The translations under genes were made by a program, and so were the position numbers. Shown in pieces: positions 28,755-37,120 of a stretch of 64,000 nt of DNA (position 1 is the first letter of the stretch; each line of letters starts with the position of its first letter). This stretch comes from Pedobacter sp. KBW06 (lineage in GTDB: Bacteria; Bacteroidota; Bacteroidia; Sphingobacteriales; Sphingobacteriaceae): assembly GCF_003852525.1 (NCBI RefSeq), contig NZ_QAJL01000001.1, positions 2,183,268 through 2,247,267 of the forward strand, written 5' to 3'. The notes under the pieces were generated by a model, which saw only the letters and a list, made by a program, of their open reading frames with translations, searched no databases and was not told the origin of the DNA.

Positions 28755-28838
28755 TGTTACCCGGGTGACTGAATTTTAGCGATAAAGTTAAGGCTTTAGC
28801 TTAAAAAAACACCAGATCACAAATACATTTCCCAACAA

Positions 28839-31058
28839 CTACTCATTCGAAAGGTCAGGAATGGTGAAATAGAATGTAGCGCCCTTACCTTCTTCACTTT
28901 CCACCCATAACGTTCCTCCGTGTTTGGATACAAAATCATAACAAAGGCTCAAACCAAGTCCCGTTCCTTTTTCTCCCGAAGTACCATAAGTGGTGTAGTT
29001 GGAATTTTTGTTGAACAGTTCAGCAAGCTTGTCGCCGGGAATTCCAAGTCCGGTATCTTTAACAGAAAAAAGCATTCCATGATCATCTCCCAGCACTTTA
29101 ACCGTAACCTTTCCTCCCGGATTCGTGAATTTAATCGCATTTGAGAGCAAATTCCGGATAATGGTCTCCAGCATTCCGGTATCTGCATACACCAAAAGAT
29201 CTGATTTGATGTACTCGACAATTTCAATTTGCTTTTTCAAAGCCATTGGAGAAACGGTCTGGATACTTTTGCAGATCAATTCCCGCAGATTTTTGATCTC
29301 AATCGGATTAAAACTCAAGGCATTAAACTGTGACTTCGCCCAGGTGAGCAGATCTTCCAGCAAAACATTTGCATTGGACAGCTCTGTTTTCATCATAGAA
29401 AGATAAGTATATACCTCCTCCGCAGAGCTGGATTCAAAATCGGTAAGCGTCAGGTCCAACAACTGTAAGCTGCCTGATATCGGGTTTCTAAGGTCATGGC
29501 CTATGATCGAAAAAAGCTTATTTTTCTGTTCGTTTGATGCCCTGAGTTCGGTATTCAGCGCCATCAGTGCATTCTCCTGAAACTTCCTCGTCGTCACATC
29601 TCTCATACTCCCCTCTGTACCAACGATCTGACCATTTTCAATAATCAGCCTGGCATTCACAGAGACATAACGCAGCTCTTCATTTTTAGTCTTGAGCCTC
29701 ACTTCAAAATCGATCACAAAACCATGGATCCGGACCTGTTCCACCATGCGCTCCCGGTCCTGCAGGTAATAGTAGAACATGTCTACAGGCATGCCAATGA
29801 TCTCGGTACGTGAATACCCGGAGTGCTTTTCAATAGAAGGGCTGATCTCTGTTACCACGCCCTGCTGATCGGTCTGATAAAATACATCCTGCACGTTTTC
29901 AAATATCGTCCGGTACTTTTTCTCACTCAGCACCAGATCATTCTCAATTTCTTTTCTTTTGGTGATGTCTTCGATTTGAGATACATAATGCAGCGGCATC
30001 CCGGAGCTGTCATAAAGCATCGTTGCAGCAATGATTACCCATATTGGCTTCCCGTTTTTATGGATATATCTTTTTTCGTACTTCACTTCGCCGATTTTAC
30101 CGGCTGCCAGGTCTTCCAGAATTTCAAGGCTCACTTCCAGGTCTTCTTTATGAGTAAGGTCCCTGATCGTCAACTCCTTCATTTCTTCTTCTGTATAGCC
30201 CAGAATCAGGCATAAACTTTTATTGACCCTTTTCCATTTTCCTTCAGGGCTGATCAATGCCATTCCAATAAGAGAATGCTCAAAAGCCTGTTTAAACTGG
30301 GTTTCACTTTGATACAGTTCTTCCTCCAGCAACATGCTTTTGGTGATATTAAAAGCAACAGCCCCTACCATATCGCCTTCCAGATGGGTTCCCTGAAAAG
30401 GAAATTTATAGGTTTTATAATATTGAAGATGTCCGTTTTTATCCCTGACGGTCTGCAGAAATTCCTTATTTTTTCCGGATTGCAGGATATCGATATTGTT
30501 TAAAACAGCACTATGGGCAATATCAAGCCCGAAAATCTCTTCCAGACTCTGATCAATCACCTCGACAGGTAAATGAAGCGTCTCAAAGAAACATTTATTG
30601 GCATATTTCAGGCTATGGCTGCTATTGGTGATCCAGCATAAACCAGGCAATTCGTCCATAAACAGCTGGAACCGTTTTTCATTCATCACGATGTGCGTTT
30701 CCCTGGTAATGTCTTCACTATACATCATCATTCCGCCGATATTACCTTCCTCGTTCAGCCAGTGCTTCACCTCCCACTTTAACCAGATTATAGTGCCATC
30801 TATCCGTTCAAACCGGTCCTCTCCGGATTGAACGTCAATTCCTTTTAAACAATCTGCATGAATTTTTTTCCATCGATCTTCAATTTCCGGAAACACTTCA
30901 TAATGCGATTTCCCAATTAATGCTTTATCATCCAGATCGTACATGCTGATCCATTTTTCCGAAACAGCCAGATACCTCATTTCTGTATCTACAATGGCCA
31001 TAGGAACCGGAGTCAGGGCAATGATATTTTTAAAAGATGTAGAAGAGATGGTCGTCAT
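28839..31058 (-). CDS. Multi-PAS histidine kinase
   Basis: A 739-residue soluble-looking sensor kinase with no membrane helices. Four PAS domains cover about residues 5-500; the PAC-like ends DITKRKEIE and DVTTRKFQE mark the third and fourth. The dimerisation domain carries the phosphoacceptor in FSIIGHDLRNPISG (about residues 520-533). The ATPase domain has the N box LLSNAIKFTNP, the G1 box VKDTGLGIP and the G2 box GEKGTGLGLSL. It ends with the kinase and has no receiver, and no response regulator lies next to it. It follows the PAS-only gene after 34 bases. Confidence 0.9.
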   Translation of the reverse strand: MTTISSTSFKNIIALTPVPMAIVDTEMRYLAVSEKWISMYDLDDKALIGKSHYEVFPEIEDRWKKIHADCLKGIDVQSGEDRFERIDGTIIWLKWEVKHWLNEEGNIGGMMMYSEDITRETHIVMNEKRFQLFMDELPGLCWITNSSHSLKYANKCFFETLHLPVEVIDQSLEEIFGLDIAHSAVLNNIDILQSGKNKEFLQTVRDKNGHLQYYKTYKFPFQGTHLEGDMVGAVAFNITKSMLLEEELYQSETQFKQAFEHSLIGMALISPEGKWKRVNKSLCLILGYTEEEMKELTIRDLTHKEDLEVSLEILEDLAAGKIGEVKYEKRYIHKNGKPIWVIIAATMLYDSSGMPLHYVSQIEDITKRKEIENDLVLSEKKYRTIFENVQDVFYQTDQQGVVTEISPSIEKHSGYSRTEIIGMPVDMFYYYLQDRERMVEQVRIHGFVIDFEVRLKTKNEELRYVSVNARLIIENGQIVGTEGSMRDVTTRKFQENALMALNTELRASNEQKNKLFSIIGHDLRNPISGSLQLLDLTLTDFESSSAEEVYTYLSMMKTELSNANVLLEDLLTWAKSQFNALSFNPIEIKNLRELICKSIQTVSPMALKKQIEIVEYIKSDLLVYADTGMLETIIRNLLSNAIKFTNPGGKVTVKVLGDDHGMLFSVKDTGLGIPGDKLAELFNKNSNYTTYGTSGEKGTGLGLSLCYDFVSKHGGTLWVESEEGKGATFYFTIPDLSNE

Positions 31059-31092
31059 TAGTTTTTCAATATGATTTAATTGCGATATGTTG

Positions 31093-32412
31093 TTAATCTA
31101 AACTGTAGTTACCGGTATGTTTAGTGATGTCAATAATAATTTCATCAAGTTCGACTGCAGATTTAGATAAATATTCCAGTAAAACCTGAGATTCTTTATC
31201 CAGATCTGAATTTGAAAGCAGTTCCACCAGCGACATGATTCTGGTTAACGGATCCCTCACTTTATGCGATTGCAGCCAGGCGATATTCTTTAACTTTTTA
31301 TTCTGTTCTTCTATAGCTTTGACGTAAGCCCGCGTTTCCGTAATGTCCCTTCTGATGGAAATCCAATGTGTCACCTCTCCGAGGCTATTCGTAACCGGAG
31401 AAATGTTGATACTTACCTCATACATTCTGCCGCATTTGGTATAATTAGTGAGTTCAATATTACAGGCTTCTTTTCTTTTAATCGCCTGATAAATCTTTTC
31501 CAGGCCCTGCTGGTCCTCATCATCAGCATGAAAAATATCCGGGCGGGCGCCGATCAATTCGGCTCTTGAGTAACCAGACATTTCAAGCAAAGCATCGTTT
31601 ACATAAACAATAGAAAGACCGGCTTCATAGTCAGCATCGGTAATCAAAACCCCATCAGTGGTATTGGTGATGACAGATTCCAGCAATTTTGACCAATGCT
31701 CGTCTTCCATCTGTCTGGTGATGTCCTGCATTGCCCCAATCATCCTATAGGCAGTTCCGTGTTCATCCAGGCCGATATATCCCCGGTCCTGTATATATTT
31801 ATAGCTCCCGTCACCGCAAAAAAAACGATACTTGTCTTCCCAGCTTTTTTCTCCTTCCGCTAAGCTTTTATCGAACCCGGTCAATACCCGCTGCTGGTCT
31901 TCCGGATGAATTCTCTCCCTCCACCAGTTGAGGTCTGTGGTAGTGCCTATGCTGGTATATTTCAGGACAACATCAATTCCCTGACTCCAGTTTAACAAAT
32001 TTGTCGTCAGGTCATAGTCCCAAATGACATCACTGGTTGCTTTGGATACAATGTCATACCGCTCAACATTTTCCAGAACCTCCTGCTGCTGTGTTGTCCT
32101 TTCTGTAATGTCATAACTCAACACGAGTTTAGCAGGGCTCCCTTTAAATTCAATCTGATTGCTTTCTAATTCCACATGCATCAGCTGTCCGTTCTTTTTA
32201 ACATGCCTGAATATATTCCGATCTTCAGCAACAGGCCCCTCTTCAGCAGCCAGTATATCGGTAATGGTCATCGTTAAAAATTCGGCTTTGGAAAAACCGT
32301 ACTGTACTACTGCAGCAGTATTTACTTCAAGAAAACGAAGTGTGCTGATGTCAAATACCCACATTGGCAATGGGGACCTTTCAAATAAATTGTAGTAACT
32401 ATTATTTTCCAT
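31093..32412 (-). CDS. PAS-domain protein with a kinase-like dimerisation helix but no ATPase domain
   Basis: A 439-residue protein with three PAS domains: about residues 5-110 (starting YNLFERSPLPMWVFD), about 115-235 (ending DITRQMEDE), and about 240-360 (ending DITETRAYV). A final helical segment has WLQSHKVRDPLTRIM where an H box would be (about residues 381-395). The protein stops about 45 residues later, so no N, G1 or G2 box exists. It may be a co-sensor that dimerises with the adjacent kinase, or a scaffold. An earlier frameshift seems unlikely because the gap to the next gene is only 34 bases. Confidence 0.82.
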   Translation of the reverse strand: MENNSYYNLFERSPLPMWVFDISTLRFLEVNTAAVVQYGFSKAEFLTMTITDILAAEEGPVAEDRNIFRHVKKNGQLMHVELESNQIEFKGSPAKLVLSYDITERTTQQQEVLENVERYDIVSKATSDVIWDYDLTTNLLNWSQGIDVVLKYTSIGTTTDLNWWRERIHPEDQQRVLTGFDKSLAEGEKSWEDKYRFFCGDGSYKYIQDRGYIGLDEHGTAYRMIGAMQDITRQMEDEHWSKLLESVITNTTDGVLITDADYEAGLSIVYVNDALLEMSGYSRAELIGARPDIFHADDEDQQGLEKIYQAIKRKEACNIELTNYTKCGRMYEVSINISPVTNSLGEVTHWISIRRDITETRAYVKAIEEQNKKLKNIAWLQSHKVRDPLTRIMSLVELLSNSDLDKESQVLLEYLSKSAVELDEIIIDITKHTGNYSLD

Positions 32413-32769
32413 TGTTTAGCTGATACCCCTCTGATCCTGTTTAAGGAAATGTAGCGTTATTTAAACATTAAAAATAATTTTGACCGTCTGAATTTCAGTT
32501 TTTTTTAACCGCTTAAAAGCAAGAACTGCTTTCCCGGGACTTAAAGTGTAGCTTTTTCATGATTTACAATAGGTTAGGTTTTGATGATACCAATATAACA
32601 CATGGCAAGCATATTAGTTTAATGATCCTGTAAAATATCTGCTCCTGTATCTGGTTCAATTGGGTGTACAAAGCTATTTATATTACTTATTTGTAATTAT
32701 TCTAAATAATACACAGCTTTGTAGCGGACAGCGGTGTCACGCTATTTTGAAAATCCATTGATCAGGCCT
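32413..32769 (+). promoter_or_regulatory. Intergenic region with a promoter for the alpha/beta hydrolase
   Basis: A TTTG at 32690-32693 and CAGCTTTG at 32714-32721 (7 of 8 to TAnnTTTG) are separated by 20 bases, which fits a Bacteroidota promoter. Transcription would start near 32728. That leaves only about 6 bases before the GTG at 32734 but about 42 before the ATG at 32770, so the ATG is the better start. The rest of the spacer shows no gene. Confidence 0.45.
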
Positions 32770-33759
32770 ATGGTAACTGCGCTGAGTATATTTTTTAAAT
32801 GGACATTTATTGTTCTGGCAGTGCTCCTCATTGCCGGGGTAATATTCGAGCAATATTCCCGATGGAGTCTCGAAAGAGATTTTAAAAAGGGAAAAACCTT
32901 TGTAGAGATCAATGGCCGTCCGCTACACTATGTAAAAAAAGGAACAGGAAATTGTACTATTGTTTTTCAATCCGGCATGGGCAGCAATCATTTCATCTGG
33001 AAAGAAATTCAGGACAGCCTGTCCAAAGATGCCGTTACCCTTTCCTACGACAGAAATGGTCTGCTGTTAAGCGACGCTACAGGCCAGCCTCCAACAAACG
33101 ACCTCATCACGGCAGAACTACAGCAGCTCCTTGAAAAAACCACCTGCCCTAAACCCTATATTCTGGTTGGGCATTCTATGGCAGGAATCTACCTCCGGCC
33201 TTTTATAAAAAACAATGAAAAAGACATTTCAGGCATTGTCTTCGTAGAGGCCGCCCATCCCCTACAGATGAAAAAAGCTTCTCCCAAACTCTTAAAGGCA
33301 TTATCTGTTCCTCCGCACTGGCTGATTAAGTTCATGGTAAATACCGGAATTTACAGAACCGTATTCTCCTTTATGCCGCTATCTCCTGAGATTCCGGTGA
33401 GCCATCCCCTTCATCAGCTGGAAAAAGATTTCTTTTACCGGTCTTGCAATAAGATCCTGGAAGAAGCAAAAAACGATACTTCTAATTTTGAAGACGCAAT
33501 GCGGTATACCTCTTTCGGAAATATTCCGCTAACGGTGATCATGGGCAACGCTCCGGTAAGATATGCCGGTTTTAAAGATCCCGAAGTCAGAGAGGAATTT
33601 AAGCAACTGGTGAACGAAGTCCAGCACGATCTATTGAAACTTTCCAAAAACAGCCGCCTGATAAAAGCAGAACATAGCGGACACATCCCACAGATTCATG
33701 AAAACAACCTGATCATTGCCGAAATCAGAAAAAACTTAAACCCTGAAAATGTAAAATAA
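32770..33759 (+). CDS. Alpha/beta hydrolase with N-terminal membrane anchor
   Basis: A 329-residue protein from the ATG at 32770 (an in-frame GTG at 32734 would add 12 residues). One membrane helix lies near the N-terminus (about residues 10-28). The hydrolase fold follows, with VFQSGMGSNHFIW as the oxyanion region, the nucleophile elbow VGHSMAG (Ser), FVEAAHP, and a C-terminal catalytic His in EHSGHIPQIHE. It is likely an esterase or lipase facing the periplasm. It is followed after only 5 bases by the DUF6686 gene. The substrate is unknown. Confidence 0.82.
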   Translation: MVTALSIFFKWTFIVLAVLLIAGVIFEQYSRWSLERDFKKGKTFVEINGRPLHYVKKGTGNCTIVFQSGMGSNHFIWKEIQDSLSKDAVTLSYDRNGLLLSDATGQPPTNDLITAELQQLLEKTTCPKPYILVGHSMAGIYLRPFIKNNEKDISGIVFVEAAHPLQMKKASPKLLKALSVPPHWLIKFMVNTGIYRTVFSFMPLSPEIPVSHPLHQLEKDFFYRSCNKILEEAKNDTSNFEDAMRYTSFGNIPLTVIMGNAPVRYAGFKDPEVREEFKQLVNEVQHDLLKLSKNSRLIKAEHSGHIPQIHENNLIIAEIRKNLNPENVK

Positions 33760-33764
33760 AGCTT

Positions 33765-34085
33765 ATGTGTAAACCAACTATCATCAGTCGTGAGGGAGAT
33801 GTTTCCGTGACGCACTGCATGGACTGCAAAATTGTCAATATATGGAATAAAAATGTGCTCATCAGTTTCTCTTTTGAGCAGTTCAATGCCTTTGTCGATT
33901 CGACCAGAGGACTTCAGTTTGACGATTATATTGAGCACCATCCGGATGGATTAGAGGTGGTCATTCTGGCTTCCCCCTTTCCGGACATCAGTCTTGTTTT
34001 TACCCGGGTCGAATGGCATGAATTCTTTGCAGCCCTACACCAGGCCGTTTATATGCAGCAGATCTATCAAATGGTTCAGGCTTAA
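33765..34085 (+). CDS. Small conserved Bacteroidota protein, DUF6686-like
   Basis: A 106-residue protein without signal peptide or membrane segment. It starts with a Cys and has the pair THCMDCKIVNIWNKNVLISF at about residues 16-35, in which the C-x2-C could bind metal. The pattern resembles the DUF6686 family of small Bacteroidota proteins, from memory of its overall look. It is probably in one unit with the hydrolase (5 bases upstream) and the tiny membrane protein downstream. No function is known to me. Confidence 0.65.
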   Translation: MCKPTIISREGDVSVTHCMDCKIVNIWNKNVLISFSFEQFNAFVDSTRGLQFDDYIEHHPDGLEVVILASPFPDISLVFTRVEWHEFFAALHQAVYMQQIYQMVQA

Positions 34086-34090
34086 AATTC

Positions 34091-34231
34091 ATGCTGAAAT
34101 TTAAGGAAAAGATCAAAAAGAACATGCCCGATGCGAACTTTATAAAGCCTGTTGCCATCTGGATCTTTTTACTGTTACTCGCCATAAAAATGATCCTGTG
34201 TGTGTACGGCTTATGCACATTACACCCTTGA
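34091..34231 (+). CDS. Tiny single-pass membrane protein (46 residues)
   Basis: An ATG 5 bases after the DUF6686 stop opens a 46-residue frame. It has a basic N-terminus (MLKFKEKIKKNMPDANFIKP) and a clear hydrophobic segment (VAIWIFLLLLAIKMILCVYG). The tight spacing and the membrane-protein pattern support a real gene, translated together with the two genes before it. No family was recognised. Confidence 0.55.
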   Translation: MLKFKEKIKKNMPDANFIKPVAIWIFLLLLAIKMILCVYGLCTLHP

Positions 34232-34260
34232 TGTTTTCCCTAAAAAAGAAAAGCATCAAA
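34228..34260. terminator. Possible weak terminator hairpin
   Basis: TTGATGTTTTC (34228-34238) can pair with GAAAAGCATCAA (34249-34260) with one bulged G, between a plus-strand unit and the convergent 86-residue gene. The stem is A/T-rich and no strong T tract follows. Confidence 0.35.
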
Positions 34261-34273
34261 GGCTAAAATTCCA

Positions 34274-34534
34274 CTAGTCCTGATACTCATGATCCACAAT
34301 CTGCTCACTTAATTTTCTTCCTTCCAATGCTAAACCAATATTCGCTAAGAAGCCGGGAGCTACATGATGGTCATCTGCGGAACGCCAGGCCCCGGATTTG
34401 GCAACGATAAAAAAACTAGCGCCGTTTGGATATCTGATTCTCATTCCGTGCAACCCTTTATAGTTCTCGGTTTTTGCATCCAGTCGCAACAATGCGCCTG
34501 TGCCGGGTTCTTTTACTTCTATTTGCATAATCAT
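34274..34534 (-). CDS. Small hypothetical protein (86 residues)
   Basis: The frame encodes an 86-residue soluble protein with a regular residue mix (MQIEVKEPGTGALLRLDA near the start, GMRIRYPNGASFFIVAKSG in the middle). ATGs at 34534 and 34528 are both possible starts. A perfect inverted repeat (ATTCAATT-AGG-AATTGAAT, 34533-34551) overlaps the start and could regulate it. I recognise no family. The isolated single-gene setting leaves some doubt. Confidence 0.6.
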   Translation of the reverse strand: MIMQIEVKEPGTGALLRLDAKTENYKGLHGMRIRYPNGASFFIVAKSGAWRSADDHHVAPGFLANIGLALEGRKLSEQIVDHEYQD

Positions 34535-34565
34535 TCAATTAGGAATTGAATAAACACAGTCAGCG

Positions 34566-34607
34566 GCAAAATGTTTGCCCTCATTAAATTTGTGACAAAC
34601 ATTTTGC
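34566..34607 (+). promoter_or_regulatory. Promoter flanked by a 12-bp inverted repeat before the dehydrogenase-transporter pair
   Basis: GCAAAATGTTTG (34566-34577) and CAAACATTTTGC (34596-34607) are perfect inverted copies 18 bases apart, and a perfect -7 box, TAAATTTG, lies between them at 34585-34592. A regulator bound to both arms would control the promoter. Confidence 0.5.
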
Positions 34608-34690
34608 TTTAGCCAGCCGGCAACGCCGGATTAAATTTCAAAGTCTCCGCCGGAAGGGTAACAATTCCCTAACATACTGTTCAATATAAG

Positions 34691-34704
34691 TAAACATATG
34701 TTTA
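34691..34704 (+). promoter_or_regulatory. Palindrome sharing the same half-site
   Basis: TAAACATATGTTTA is a perfect 14-bp palindrome ending 33 bases before the chosen start of the dehydrogenase. Its half (AAACAT) is also the inner part of the 12-bp arms upstream, so the same regulator may bind both places. Confidence 0.4.
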
Positions 34705-34737
34705 GTAATTATGCACTTCACTAAGCGCATGCAATTT

Positions 34738-35814
34738 ATGAAAGGCAATATCATGGTTTTTGAGGAAACTGGTAAAAGGCTAACCTCAGAAGAAAGGGAA
34801 ATACCCGCACTCAGGTCCGGCGAGGTACTCATTAAAAATCTTTACACCACCATTTGTGGAAGCGACCTCCATACCTTCGCTGGTCTTAGAAAGGAAAAAA
34901 CACCCACTGTCCTCGGGCATGAGATTGTTGGCCGGATTGTCGCAATCGATAAAAACCATCCCGGAATAGATATGGCCGGAAATACACTGGCTATTGGAGA
35001 CCTGGTCACCTGGGCAATATTTTGTTCCGCTCCCCAGGAAAACTGGTTGTCGAAAGGCATGCCCCAAAAATCAGAAGATCTTTTTAAATACGGCCATGCG
35101 CAGATTACCACAGAGGATGTTTTTCATGGGGGATTGAGTGAATACTGCATGCTGAAAGAACATACCTGTATTCTTAAAGTACCCGATGATTTGCCATTAC
35201 CCATTGCTGCAACCATCAATTGTGCCTTGGCCACCGTTGCAGGAGCAATCCGGCTGGCTGGTCCTCTGGAAGGAAAAAACATCCTGATCACCGGTTTAGG
35301 CCTGCTCGGAAATATTGCGGCAGCGATGAGTAAAGTTGCGGGGGCCAAAGAGATTATAGCAGTAGATGTCATAACCGATCGCCTTGAAGGATCCCGGGCA
35401 TTTGGTGCCGGTTTCGCCTACAGTTCCCTTGAGGAAGCAAACCTGAGGGAAATACTGGCCAATCATAAGATTGACATCGTATTCGACATGAGTGGTTCAC
35501 CCGATGCCATAGAACTGGGAATTGAATCCTTAGGCATCGGTGGAATAGCCGTTTGGGCAGGAGCAGTTTTCAAAACCAGGAAAATCGGCATTGATGCAGA
35601 GCAGGTCATCAGAAAACTCATCACCATAAAAGGGCTCCACAATTACAATTTCGGAGACCTGCAATATGCCCTGAATTTCATTGCAGAACAGCATCAGCAT
35701 TTCCCATTTTCAACGGTCGTTTCTAAAGAATTCCCTTTAGAAGAAGCCCAGGAAGCCTTTGAATATGCCATGCAACACCGTCCGCTAAGGGTAGGTATAA
35801 AACTGAACCCATAA
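34738..35814 (+). CDS. Zinc-dependent alcohol dehydrogenase, phosphonate-associated type
   Basis: A 358-residue medium-chain dehydrogenase. The start at 34738 (MKGNIMVFEETG) is preferred over upstream ATGs at 34711 and 34729 because it fits the usual N-terminus of the family. Zinc ligands appear in the segment TTICGSDLHTFAG and in VLGHEIVG; the NAD fold has NILITGLGLLGNIAAA. The sequence resembles the alcohol dehydrogenases found in phosphonate-catabolism clusters (the TIGR03366 group), from memory. It is followed after 11 bases by an organophosphate-type transporter, which suits uptake and oxidation of a small phosphorylated or phosphonate alcohol. No PhnX or PhnW is present here. Confidence 0.8.
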   Translation: MKGNIMVFEETGKRLTSEEREIPALRSGEVLIKNLYTTICGSDLHTFAGLRKEKTPTVLGHEIVGRIVAIDKNHPGIDMAGNTLAIGDLVTWAIFCSAPQENWLSKGMPQKSEDLFKYGHAQITTEDVFHGGLSEYCMLKEHTCILKVPDDLPLPIAATINCALATVAGAIRLAGPLEGKNILITGLGLLGNIAAAMSKVAGAKEIIAVDVITDRLEGSRAFGAGFAYSSLEEANLREILANHKIDIVFDMSGSPDAIELGIESLGIGGIAVWAGAVFKTRKIGIDAEQVIRKLITIKGLHNYNFGDLQYALNFIAEQHQHFPFSTVVSKEFPLEEAQEAFEYAMQHRPLRVGIKLNP

Positions 35815-35825
35815 CCTGCCGCTCT

Positions 35826-37088
35826 ATGTCTTTTAGAAATAAACAGTGGAAAATGCTTTTGGTAACCATGCTCTGTTACCTCTTCTTCTATACCGGGCGT
35901 CATAATTTCGGCTGGGCAGTTAAAGACATGGCCTCCTCCCTGGGCATGTCCTATACCGCTATTGGCTGGATCAGTTTCTCCATGCTGATCGGATACTCCA
36001 TCGGCCAATTGATCAATGGAAACCTTGCGGATAAAATAAGTGCCAGAGTCATGGTGCCAACGGGTGCATTCTTGTCAATCGCAGCAAATGTAGCCATCAG
36101 TTTCAGCAGTACCCCAATATTAATTATGCTCCTCTGGGCAATGAACGGCTATTTCCAATCCATGGCATGGGCACCCGGGGGCAAGGTCATTTCTAACTGG
36201 TGGCACAAAGACGAACATGGAAAAGCCTTTGGTTTTTATACAATGGCAGCAGGTCTGTCCTCTGTTGTAACTTATCTTTTTTCTATCATTCTTCTGCAAA
36301 TGCACCTGGAATGGCGCATGTTATTCCGCTTGCCACTGATCCCCCTGGCATTTGCGGCAGTCATTTTCCTGATATTTATCCGGGATAAACCAACCCATGC
36401 TGAATCAGTTGAAGCCAAAAAACTCCCTGAACCGGTCAATGCAACCGGAGACAGCTGGCTTGACCGATACAAGACGGTGATAGGAAACCCAAATTTCATC
36501 AAAGCTTCTCTGTCTTTTGGTTTTGAAAGTATGGCCAGGTACGGCTTGATTTTCTGGGTTCCCGTTCATTATCTGGGTAAAGGATGGAAGGAAAATCCTC
36601 AATACCTGTGGGTCACTCTACTTTTACCAATTGGTATGGCGGCCGGTGCAATTTCATTTGGAACTTTATCGGATTCTGTGTTTAAAGGCAACAGGATCAC
36701 TTCCATCAGAATGGGAATGGTCATTAGTGCTATTCTCAGCATACTCATCTATATTTCCCCCTCCTCGAACCTCCTTCTTGGCGGGGCACTGATGTTTTTA
36801 GCAGGATTTTTCGTGTATGGGCCTCAGGCAAATTTCTGGCCGTTGAGTCCGCAGATGCTCCCAAAAAACACCATAGGAACCGGTATCGGTTTTATGAACA
36901 TGACCGGCTACTTATTTGCTGCATTAGGAGAACCATTATTTGGTTTCGTGATCGATTCAACAGGAGCTACCGGAAGCATTTTCATGGTCATTTCCTTCAT
37001 CTGCCTGCTCTCTGCGATCTTCATTTCGACCATAAGAACCGGAAGGTCTGCAGATGGGAAACAAAGCCCATCAATCCTTAATTCGTAA
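35826..37088 (+). CDS. MFS transporter, organophosphate:phosphate antiporter-like
   Basis: A 420-residue membrane protein with about 12 helices. The first helices (GRHNFGWAVKDMASSLGMS and then IGQLINGNLADKISARVMVP) carry the OPA-family (GlpT/UhpT) pattern. The stretch MAWAPGGKVISNWW in the second quarter is also typical. It would exchange an organophosphate or phosphonate for phosphate or H+ at the inner membrane. It is paired with the dehydrogenase 11 bases upstream. Confidence 0.82.
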   Translation: MSFRNKQWKMLLVTMLCYLFFYTGRHNFGWAVKDMASSLGMSYTAIGWISFSMLIGYSIGQLINGNLADKISARVMVPTGAFLSIAANVAISFSSTPILIMLLWAMNGYFQSMAWAPGGKVISNWWHKDEHGKAFGFYTMAAGLSSVVTYLFSIILLQMHLEWRMLFRLPLIPLAFAAVIFLIFIRDKPTHAESVEAKKLPEPVNATGDSWLDRYKTVIGNPNFIKASLSFGFESMARYGLIFWVPVHYLGKGWKENPQYLWVTLLLPIGMAAGAISFGTLSDSVFKGNRITSIRMGMVISAILSILIYISPSSNLLLGGALMFLAGFFVYGPQANFWPLSPQMLPKNTIGTGIGFMNMTGYLFAALGEPLFGFVIDSTGATGSIFMVISFICLLSAIFISTIRTGRSADGKQSPSILNS

Positions 37089-37120
37089 GACACTGGTTAC
37101 CGGATAAATGCGAGCCGGGT

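Noticed and set aside
32734..32769. GTG start of the hydrolase at 32734
   Set aside because: The predicted promoter would leave only a 6-base leader, while the ATG at 32770 has about 42; GTG starts are also rare in this group.
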